Shown piece after piece: positions 47,110-59,100 of a stretch of 64,000 nucleotides of DNA (position 1 is its first letter; every line of letters begins with the position of its first letter). Source of the stretch: Echiichthys vipera (lineage: Eukaryota > Chordata > Actinopteri > Perciformes > Trachinidae); NCBI GenBank assembly GCA_963691815.1, contig OY829645.1, positions 40,666,094 through 40,730,093 on the forward strand, given 5' to 3'. A program made the position numbers and the translations under genes. The notes beneath the pieces were generated by a model. That model saw only the letters and a list, made by a program, of their open reading frames with translations. It did no database searches and had not been told where the DNA came from.

Positions 47110-50100
47110 TATAGATCAAAATTACACAACAAACTATTATTTGTTACTATTTATTCTGAAATATTGTTTTTTTGATTGTTAAGCATTTGATAGAATAGTA
47201 CAGTAGTGGTATAGTCACAGCTGCTATTCTATGAAATTCTGAACAATAAAAAAATAACAGTATTTCAGAATAAATCAAGTTTTAATAACTTGTTCTCTAA
47301 TTTTGCTCATTTAGTTTTCTTATATATAAACTAAATAAGACAACTAAACAACTGCTGACCTCCCACCAATCAATACCACAACTAAATCCAGGCCCCCAGC
47401 CCCCTATACAGATAATTGTTTTGTAATGTCTGATCAATTGTGTTCTCTCCAAGCCACACAAAACATTAGATTACCATAATGAATGCAGCATGCTGAGAGG
47501 GGCTGGGCGGAGGGCAAAGAGGGATGGGCTGGGCTGAATACAGGGGCTGTGAACTGAGGCAAGAAGTGCTATCAATATTCACTAGATATAGAGGACTCCC
47601 TTTAAGGTAAAAGGAAAGTAGCCATACATTTCCAATTATCAGTAAGCAAGGAAGGCAAACATTTGTCCCATAACAGGGAACTCTTGTGCAGTTGGCATGT
47701 GACTGTCCTGTCCCTCTTTGTGTGGAGGAGTTGAAGAAGACAGAGACTTGTTTTGCACCCTCTCAGCACCTCACTGCCCTCAGTGCTGTCCCCCCACTCC
47801 AAAAGCCCACCCACCCGCCTGGCAGAGTGCCAACCCCAGTCTCAGAGGCTTACTGCTTTCCACAGAGAACCATAATTACACCTTCCACTAGGAGGGTCGG
47901 GGAGATACATACTGTGGCTGTGCCCCTTAATGCCTCAGTGTAACAGCACACCCTACCAAGTCAACCAACAGGTTTCTGCCATATAACAACAGCAGCTATG
48001 CAGAGTACTGAAAGGCTCTGGGAAGAAACGCGTGGCTGGGACACTATCAAATAACACTTATTAACCAAGGGCAAGGGTAATCACAGACACAAGTACAGCC
48101 TTTTACAGAATAGACGAGGAGCTTTATATCCATTGTAAAGTTAAGAAGGTTTTATCGATATTTTCATTTATTCCTGAATTAAGTTCAAATTAATGTAGAT
48201 TGCTGAAAAGGTACAGGTTTGACTACAGATGTCAGTTTCCTTTCATTTTGCGTAGCAATATGACAACATGTGTAAAGTTGTCCAGCAGTCGGTGGTCAGA
48301 GCTGCATGGCTTCCACTAGTTTTTGCAAGCCCAGTCCCTGCTGGGTCAAAGTATTAAGGGTATTAAAAAAATGTTTTAACATGTAGTGAACTCCTTAAAA
48401 AGGTCTGTGTGTAATGTTTCAGATGTATTAATCATTTATTACCAATGGGCAAACAGGTTGTTACGAAACATACAAATTGAGACCCTCACCGACTTTCTTG
48501 GTTGTCTATGACTTCTATGTAAAGGAATAGGGACGGACTTTCTGGGAAACGCTCCCTAGTCCCTTGACTCGAGTTCGTCTACAGCCAACAGTGACAGCTA
48601 AATGGAGGCCGATAACATCCACACACATGCTGTCTTTCTGTTATATATTCTGTTTCCTACATTCTCTCTGGTAACAGCAGCAAGGCTGAGGGTCCACGGG
48701 CTGCTGGCTGCTGCACACCATGGAGGCACACCATCTGTGGACCAGGGTGGTACAACAAAACCCTTTTCCTCCCGTGCTGATAAAAAAGCCTAAATTGTGG
48801 TTTTGGCTGGTTAATGTTAGCTTGCATGCTAATAAGGCTGAATTTCTAGCTAGCTGACGTAGCTAAATACTGACTTGAGTTGGTAACCTCAGCTAATTAA
48901 TCCAGACTCTCTGGGCTGGTCTGGCTGGCTTGCCACTTACAAATTAACTTTTCAGCTAATGTTCCATGCAACAGCAGATCCATGCAATATAGCTAAGGTA
49001 TAGCTAGCTAGCTAACATTAGCTTGCTAGCTAAGATAAGATCAATCAAACATAAGCTGTCTGTGACTTGGCTGCATGGCATGGATCTGACTGCAGTTCAC
49101 TAACAGTCACCAGTGTCGTTAATAACAAGGGTTTTCTGAATGTTACACAGATAACTTTTTAGGAATAACTCGTGTGTAGGTTGTGTGCATAATGGCAGCA
49201 CGTGTGCGGTCAAGATAGAGGGAGAAAATGACAGAGAGCGAGTGTATGTGACTGTAAGTATGTCTATGCAAATGAAATGTTGCTATCCCAAGTTTGAATT
49301 CTTGGGTTACACAATTGTACATTTTTCAGAAACATGAAAGATCTATACAAACATACCTAATCAAAAAGTCAAATACAAATATTGTGTGTACGTATTTGTG
49401 CATTTTCCATTTTAAACATTGCAAGTTGTTTTACAACCCTATGAAAAAGAATCCCTTGTTTCTAGTAGTGTATTGTATTTGCTTTTCCATGTACAACCTT
49501 GACTGCACACAACAGATACTGATACTCCAAAATATTTTCCCCATCGGTCTTCCTCTTTCTCCTGACTGACATGGGAACCAGGGTCTCTCAATTACACCTA
49601 TTTACAGTGTGGGTGGATCATTAACCAGCTAACAAGAGGCATGGCGATGAAAAGGCATGGGGCTAGTGTTATCAACTAGCATTGTACTGCAAGTATAGAA
49701 CAGTGCTCAAGAGAACATACTTCCATAAGCTGTTTAAAGCAAATTAATTAAAAAAAATATGTGTTTTACTTGCTTGGGTATTAAATGTCTCTCTAAGTAA
49801 ACCAAGTCGACGTTATTTATAAAGTCTAAACCCCAAGTTAGTCCCTGAGGGCTTTACAATGTGCACAACATGTGAAATCATGTAGCCTTAGATTCTTGAC
49901 ATGGATATGGAAAAACTCAACACAAAATTAAACAAACAATAAAACGTCACAAGTGGTAAAGTTTTGGTTTACCGTAAAGTCAATAGAGCAGCTGTAAAAA
50001 GAGGTCAACCTACCTTTCTCGGTTTCAGTTTATCCTGCAGATCATATTGGCCGATGCCTTTGTAGCTGACTCCCAGCCACCACGGTATTCCTTGCTTGTC

Positions 50101-53100
50101 CTGCATGAAAGCACATGCAAGCACACACACCACACCATCACTCATTAGAGGTAGCTTTATTGGTGGGAGTTAAAAAAAAAAGAAGCAATTACCCCATTAG
50201 GTTCACAGCAATAGCAACGTAATAAGAGATCAAATGCAACGAAGGCCTTAAAATCTCTGAAAGCCTGACTGAAACATTTTAACGCCAATGTTTGATCTCC
50301 TCCGACACCTTGATTTAATAAAGGCGCATGTTAAAGTAAGGAGTTACAGGAATCACTTAAAATGTGCTAAACTAAACGTGCTACAATGGTTTACAATGAA
50401 TATTCTGGGTTAATTATTTCTTTAATTATTTAAGGGGCAATTCTGCAGCTAGTGATCTCCTATCCCACTCAAGCAGTCAGAGCACAGTCCTGTGTGTTCC
50501 TACAGTAACATGTATGTATGTGTTAATGCTTTGGCTGCAGCACAAATTGCTAAAAGGAAATAACTCACAATTCAAGCAAAATGTTCAAAATTTAAGTGAA
50601 TAAAGGTTAGACTGATGTGTTTAGATTAGATGCAAGAAATGAAGACAGCATGTTGACAGAAGCTTGTTCAAGGGTTAAGCTACTTTATGACTCAGGGCAC
50701 CACTGTTACCTTCACTGGATAATAATGGACTCCGTATGTAGGCAAGGACTCCACCAGGGCCAGATACCTTCAGAGAAAGAGGTACAGGTTAACTGGAATT
50801 CCACCATTTGTACTTCATCACTGTCAGCTGGTCGTTGTTATACAGCCGACTGAGGGGGATTTAAGCTACAGTCATTGAGAAGCCACAGTCATTTGTAGTG
50901 GCAAGCTGATCGATTTGTTTCAGGGTCGTGACAGAGCGAAGGAGAGTCCATTGATCAGTTCAAGGGCACAAATCATCCATGTGTAAATGACCCAGGGTTG
51001 CTCTGGCTTACAGTCCCGGGAAAACACAGTGGAGGACTGACATCCTCCCAAAGCTGGCTGGCTGCCTACTCTAAGAGCACCTCCTCTAATTAATGACACA
51101 TTCTGGCATGGTGACAACCACCTTTTACAACAACAACCACCAGACACATGAAGTTAAAGAGGAAGGCCTGGCATAGGTGCCGGAGAACTGAGGCATCAGA
51201 GTCAGTAGTGCATAAGGGGTACACAAGATACTCATAAAAAAATATTATGGTTGTTTTTTAACTTACTGCACAATGGCTTGTCCTCTGGTCAGTGGCTTCA
51301 GTTTCTTGTAATGTTCAATCACTTTGTCCTCACTGCAAATTAATAGATAAAACATTTTATTAATAGTTCATCAAGTGTTGCACATTCCAGCCACAGAGGG
51401 AGAGTGAGAGGGCTCTTTCTTTGACACACATTCTGTGTGCTCATGCAGAAAATGCAGTCTGGCCTAGTGGCCTGCTGATGCCTCTCATCTACCTCTACTG
51501 CAAATGTATCTCATTTACTTCCCACTGTAATCATCTCTTTTAATAGCAGAGCCAGATTGCAAACTCACTGTGGCTTAACAGACAGAAAGAGACAGAGAGA
51601 GATTTCCATGTGCTTACCCATGCATACACAATAAGACTATGACTTGTATTTAGATATTAAACTGAATGTAGCTGCTTCAGAGGCTGCAGCAGCCTCAGAT
51701 AACCATTTAGCCTGACAAGGAGGGGCAAACACAGACATGTGGATTGAAAAGACAGACAGCAATCCTTTAGATAGTCAGTGGCTGTCAGCACCTCCCTGTT
51801 CTCTTGCAGGGCTAATGGGAAAACGTAATTAACACAACCCAGGCATTAATTAGTCACCCCATCAGCGGCAAAACCATCTGCCAAGTGTGGGGCAGGTCTG
51901 TAGGCACTGTACCACCCACAACTGCTCTTCTGAGGAAATAACTACTTTGTACAACCAGGTGGTATGGTATATCTTGTGGAGAAAGGGCTGTGGTACTGGT
52001 TGAACCACAAATAGGAACCACCCAAACTTACCAGTAATTGAGAGATGGGTGCTCCCTTAATACTCTGGTGGGCAAAACTGGGAGCTGCTTGAGGTCCAAT
52101 CTGGCAGTCTCAGCACTGAAAAAATATGATGTATACATTTTAAGAACAGCAAACAGCAAGAATGCTCTTTAGTAACTCACCGACATAAAAGTTGGAAGGG
52201 GCAGAAAAAAATCCCCACAATTACACTGTTGATTGATGAGACATGTTATCATGTTCCAGTTACTAATATAACTCCTCTCTACATAAGAAAATCTACATTT
52301 AAACAACCCGTACCCTGGAATGACCTGAACTGAGTGCTCCAGCATGCGGACAATGTTTGTGTCCAGAATCTTAACTTGAAAGTCTAAAAATGTGTAGAGA
52401 ACATTTCTCCATGTTTGTACTTTCACAGTGTGGTTTGAATTTCTATCTTAGGTGAAGGCATGACAGCAATAATTCATGTTTGCGAACCTTAAGAAAACGT
52501 GCAGTGTCAGGATATTGTTTTCATCTTTCTTATCTACAGTATAAAGAGTAGTACTACTTGCCAGGACTAAAACTGAGCTTCACTCATGTCTTGCCAGACA
52601 TTATTCAAAAAAGCACATGTAGGGCTTTTATGTCATAAGGAACCTTTTAAGGGGCTTAGCAAAAAATATTTTCAAAAATATCAAAGCCATTTTATGCATT
52701 TGAGTTCATTTTAAATTTTCATGTCGAAAAAAAAATCATGAGTTAAATAAAAAAAAGAAAACACATGTATGTTCTCAACAGTAATGGGCTCAAGTTATTC
52801 TGTGTTCTGTATCTAAACTACTTTATATTGATTCACGTTCACAGATTAACTAATTATCACACCAAGATAGATGCAACAGGTACAGTTGGTCTCATCCATT
52901 GACGTATTAGGTCTCACCCACAAATTCTGCTAAAACTGTCAAGCTCTTCCGATCATAAACACACAAACTGGCTAATGTTATCTGTGGTGTTTGTCACTGA
53001 CAAGGTCTATGATAGTGAACTATGAGTCACTCCAACATCATGTAGGAGGGAGTACTGTGTCTACAGTTCCTGCTGGACAAAAAGGGCTCTGGCTTGGCGG

Positions 53101-56100
53101 GCTAGTCCACTGGAGACCTGAACAAAAGCCTTTCACAAGCACTTGGCAGCTTCTCTCTGCGTTGAAAAGTACTGTACTAGCCCTCGCGCTGCTACAAAGC
53201 AGTCTGTGGCCTTTGAGACAGAACTCAAATGTGTAGGTCAGACCATACTGAAATTAACACCCTGAAGTATTGTACCAGCTATACAAATAACCTCAGCAAA
53301 ATAAGTATTGGATTATTTCAGGCCATTGGCCATTTGACCTTGAACATCAATTTAATTCCTCTTCTATAAAAATGAATGGAATTTAACAGCCGCTGACATG
53401 GTAGGACAGAACCATAATGATCCAGTTATGTGAACCAGCTTACTAAACAAAATCATGGGCTGAGGCACTTGAATCACTCTTCCCCGTAGCTACCTCTCCT
53501 AGGTTGAGTGGGTTTTGCTGCCAAGGCACATTGCGTGTTTGATGGCATACATTTTATGGGGAGCTGGGGTCTGGCGTTGTCGGGGTGATCTACTCCACAG
53601 CCGTGCTGCCCTGTCAGCAATCTGGAATTCATTACTACGTCTGTTATCTCCCCACAGCTTGCAGCGTGGGGGCAATTCCTACACCCGGTGCAGCCCAGCC
53701 CAGTAGAGCCTACCCAGCATGGGGAGAGATAATACTCATGTGTCAGCTATTCCACAGGGCTGAGACGTGGTGACTGTGGAAGGAGCACAATGAGAGAGCC
53801 TGTTGCTGTGAATGAACCTCTAACTACAGGCTACACGTGCAAATAGGACTGAGGACTAAAACGGTCTGGGTGTAATATTGGTTCATGTGGGCAACATTTG
53901 AACAAAACTGACACTGTGTTATTCAAAGTTGATTTAAAAATGTAGCAGTTAATATGTAGAGGCATAGACAATGTCTGTATCTCACTTTTTAAGTTGATTA
54001 CAGTTAGAAAAAAAAAAATCCATGCTCGCTTACTCGTAAAATGGCATAATTAAAGACATCAATCATTTCAGTGATTTCCTACGTTTTCCACAATTCATTT
54101 CATCAACCTGTGGAGAGGAGTTGTAACTTGTTGCATTTAGCTAATGGATTATACCTGCAGGTGGTATGAATCAGTACTGTATGAGATGTAATGCAATACT
54201 GACATAGTAAATGGAAATCTGATAGAAGGATGGAATTCTGATTTAACAATGTTAAACCTGATGGTGCGTACGTTTATTTAATGCACAGCAGGGGGTTGGC
54301 CTACACCACCACAATAACAGTGAGTCCTCCTGACGCCAAGTTGTCTACCATTGGACAGTGGGTCTGGCTCATCCCTCTTAAGGCAGCTGACTAGAGGAGG
54401 AGGTCTTCCTAACTCCTTCACAGCTAATCTCAGTGCCCCAGGGCCCTTTGCTGATACAGTGTAGAGGAGACACATTTATATTGTATGCTTTATGAGGGGA
54501 TTTACCTCTTCTCCTAAAGAAGTAAGAAAAAAGGACACTGCTAACAGGAATAAGAAATACTGCCACAGGACAGTGGGGGATGCATCAAGACAATAACAGT
54601 GTTGGACTTTGCAGCCAGTGCTACATTCAAGAGAAATCTGAGGAAAACAACTTTATTGTGTGTTATATCAAGTGTCTTACAATCTAATATCTAGAAACCG
54701 TATTCATAATCGGCCGGGGAAAGTGGTATCTGTGCAAAATAAGAAAGACAGCTTGATATGGAAACACTCCCATCCTCGCTGATTCTACCAAATTTTTTGG
54801 CAGGTTGTCGTTTATTGTGCTTTCAGAGTCAGGACAAAGTACAGCCCATCCCCACACCCACATAAGCTGAAAGTTCAGACTACACACAACAGTCCAGGGT
54901 GAAGTAGTTTGAAATAAAACACTGAGGCATAAATCTGTACTAAAGCTGCAATGAATAATAATTAGCATGTATCAGGTCAATGATGCCTGTAAATAAAGGG
55001 GCTGTTAATGAGCACAAGCAGATGCAGCCAATGTTTTTTCCCTTTTTTGCGAGAAAACAAAGGCGATGGTCTGACGAGGGGTTAAACTGCATTTTCAGCA
55101 CTGCACGTATAACCATTCAAACCACACACGTGGAATTCCTTACAGAGCACAAATCTTTGTGTTCACATAAAGGACAGAGAGGCCAACACACAGGTTGTGC
55201 TGCTTCTACCTGCTCAGTCGCTCACTTAGACACAGCAGTGTTGACTAATCACAGCCAATACCCTTCACTCCTATGGCTGCCAAAAAAACAACACACCTTA
55301 TCAGCAGGTCAAGCCTCTGAGAGCACGGCCGACTATGAAGACATTATCTCCACTAGTGAACAAATTATTGCGGTTTCTACAGAGTCTCCCACCAGTGTTT
55401 TCGACCAAATCGTGTAGACAATGTCCATATACTTGTACAATTGTCCCATCTGCATTTGTCAAGATATGTGACATTAATTATTGGTGATGCAATCCCAACA
55501 TGTCAAAAATAAACTGCCTTTGCAGGGTTTTGTTGAAAGTGTAAACACGATGCATCTGCCTTAACAGGCAACAAGAACAAAAGTGTTCTTGTATTAAAAG
55601 CTGATGTTTGGACCATGTGGATGGCAGGAAGCCAGTAGGTTCACTTTAGTGTTACAAGAACCGATCAAGGGAATTATTAACTGAGGGAAGTACAGCATGA
55701 AATAAAATCTGACCGAGTCAAGTTGAACATTAACTGGCTATACAGTCACTATTTGTACACCAAGCACTGATCAAACAACTTGAGAAAACCAAACCCTGTT
55801 TTCTTTATCAAACTTTAGAAATAATTCATAAATTGTGCAGAGTTTGCATTCAACTGCACAAATTCACGAAAAAAGGTTTATGGATGCCTGTGCATACTAA
55901 GAAAACAAACATATCAAAATGTTAATACATGTAACTTTAAGAGATGACAAAAAATAAAAAACGTCCTTCCCAGCTTATGGATCCTCTCTAAACAAATAAC
56001 AACACAAGTTGATGTGACAAAAACATTTTAAACCTTTCTACATGTATCTCATTAAGATGCTTTACGTTGTAATTGTGTTAACTTCTTACCTGGTGTATTC

Positions 56101-59100
56101 TCCTTTGGCCTCCTTAATTAAAAGGGAAAACATGCAGTTAGTAAAAACATTATAAACAAATGCAAGACTTGCTGAACTGCCTAGTAAGTTAACTGTTGTG
56201 CTAATGTTAGCTACCTGCACAATCTGCAACAACGTTAACGTATCGTACACGATAAAAACATCAACACAACTACATTTAAATTACTCTAATTTAAGTTAAC
56301 ACTGCCTCCAAGCGCAAGCACATTTTAGCGGACAATATTAATATAAAAGGACACAAATCCCGAGCAAAGCAACCTCAGGAGACAACTGTTTTCAAATGTT
56401 GCGTGTCCCGACCGTCTTCATTCACGTTTGGGGTGAGTGACAAAATTTCAGTCCAGTTAGAAAGATTGCGACAAACTCTTTCTTACCTGCAATGCGAATG
56501 CGGCTAACTTGAAAACATGTTCACTCTCCACTTCGATGGTCTCCTGTTACATAAAAAAAATTGTGAAATTAAAACACATGCACACACATAATGCACTAGT
56601 GCAGCCTGTCCGAAAACACTTGTCCTGAGAGCAAATCTGCCCGTCCCGTACCTCGGTCCCACCGTTACCGACTGCACCACTGCCGCAGAGACAATGCGGG
56701 GTTTAAAACTGTCCTTTAAGTGTGTTCACTACAGTTTATCAGCGCCTCAGTTAGCATGACATTTACTATAGACGACAAAACATACTTTAGTGCATACAAA
56801 GGCTACTTGAAGGTCCTGCCTGAAGCTACTGCCCCCTCGGTAAAGTGGTACGGTCCGAAAGCAGGTTCAACAGTCTCCCGTCTCCCATGGTGACGAGTCC
56901 GCTCTCCCCGCGAAAAAAACTGCACTGCAATGTTTGATCACATGCTGCATTCAAGTGCTCCTCGTTCAGTACGAAAACTACCAAATCTGCCTTAGCGAGT
57001 GGACTACCTGCCTAGTAGGGGAGCACACCTATGTTCCCTGGGCCCTATGTTCCCTTCTTTGTTTGTGACCGGGGAACATAGGATCCTTTTTTAATAAAAA
57101 GGTCAGATGTTCCCTGCTTTTCCCAAAAAAGGGCCTATGTTCCCCGCTTTGTGTGTGGTTTGTTATTTTTTCCACAAATCAGTGCCAAATTCTCCGGCAA
57201 ATAAGCTTATGCCGACCCCAACCGTACCCCCTAACCCTGCCCCTAACTGTTACCTCTAGCCGTACCAATATGCTGAATTAAGTGTGCGAAGGCAGAGGCA
57301 ACGGGAGCATAGGACCCTTTTGGGGAATAAAGTCTGAACATAGGAACATAGGATCCGGGGAACATAGGGAGTACTGTAGGTACTGTGCCTACACTTGTCC
57401 AAATATTTTTATACTCAAAACTTTACACACTTATTGTAATATGTCACATTGAATACCATAGACGTACACTAATGGTATTATGCTATCACATTTTTTACAG
57501 GAAACACAAATCACTGGTCATGCTACAACTCCCATGTGTATGGTTGAACCTGCTTTTGCACTCATAATGATCTTAAAAACAATCAGATTAAACTCATTGC
57601 TCTCAAACCACAAAATCCCATCTTATCTAAATGAAGTGCCTGAACGATATACTGTATAGCCTGAACCTGTAGTTGTTGACACTTCTGTGGCTGTTGTTGC
57701 CTATAATGAATCATTATTTGCGTAGAATCGTTAAATTTCCAATAGCACTTGAAAGCCGCATTCAGAATAACCGTTTGAGATCCAGTTTGAGAAAGTGAGA
57801 TTAGTCTTCAGAAATGTATTTCCTTAATAAATAACAAGATCTGAATCAGATATTATACATGTTATGTATGCACAACAATTTAGTATAGAAAGAGGGCTGA
57901 GTATGAAGTGAAAATAAATGACAGGCTTTAGGAAATAAACTCACATAGGCTATGAACAACAATGTGTAACAAACATAATGTGCAACATATTGATCGTCTG
58001 ACCATCATTTACCATCTAAATGAAATTTGTTTCTTGTGAGTCTGTAGCTTAAATAAAGAATGATGTCAATAGTTAATGTGATAAATGATCTGGAACTAAA
58101 GGATAGCCTATGATGAATTTGATTAACCTACTAGGTTATATAAAGAAAAAGGGCCTATATGAGATAAGAAATGCTTAAAAACACTTACATTGAACACTAA
58201 AGATTTAGCATTCAGGAAAAACAGCTCCACCGTTGTGTTGTCTTTTAGGAAGGTGATCTTCTCAATATAAAACCTGTGAAGAGTAGGTTTTGGGGTCAGC
58301 AAAGTTCAATTGAATAGTATGGTAATGCATTTTGTCCCTGCCCAGACTCTGTTGTTGTCAATAGTTTAGAAATCACACAGCAAGACTGTATGCTCCATCA
58401 CTGCCACCTGCTGGTCAGCCTTGCAGGCCATGAAGCTCTCAATACACCAACTTGGGCCTCCTCTACTATTCACAGCACAGTCTAATACATAAATCATTAA
58501 GATTTCCAATGCTCAGTATGGACTGACCTTTCTAATAAAGCACAGTAAGCTTTTGCAGCGAGAGCACTCACCTCACCCGGAACTTGAGTTCCAAAGGCCC
58601 CGAAGTCTTGGAGAAGTCATGATCAAGGACTTTACGATCCAGCTGGAGCCAGTTATTTTGGCCACTGATCAGGGGTAGAAGAACAAATCATATGTTTGAA
58701 TACTGCTATCATAATTTTTCTCTCTACTTTTTTGTCGTCTAGGGCTTCAAAATAAAATGCAGGTTAAATAAATAAAGCACAGGCATACAAACTACTAGGA
58801 CATTGCACGTTTTGTCTTTAAAAATGCTTATTGTATTAGAAAATGTACCGTACTCACGTTTCATCTATAAAGCACAGCCCAAAGTATTCTTTCTCCTTCA
58901 GGTTAAAATGTGAGGCTACCAAATCTAACAGATCGCGGGACAGCAGCTTGGGCTGAAAAGTTGAGATTAAAACACAGGAGTTCAGGTAAGATCATTTGTA
59001 TGCAAAAGGCATGTGCTGTGAAACACATTAAATTACAAAAGGTGGGAAACATATGTTCATGTGACACTGACAAATTAAACAGAAATCCATTTGACAAGAA

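Noticed and set aside
46899..47175. Threonine-histidine and cysteine-valine repeat proteins
   Set aside because: Translations of the CA microsatellite in different frames.
52314..52385. Candidate frmd4b exon encoding a KILDTNIVRMLEHSVQV-like segment
   Set aside because: It has usable splice sites, but does not match FRMD4 proteins at this place. The 23-base exon at 56090-56112 gives the conserved EAKG segment and the right phase instead.
54980..55417. 145-codon plus-strand open frame in frmd4b intron 6
   Set aside because: No recognisable domain, antisense to the gene, and composition like its surroundings; likely chance.
57220..57250. Interstitial telomere repeat (CCCTAACC words)
   Set aside because: Only two imperfect, non-tandem occurrences inside the CTATGTTCCC repeat region.
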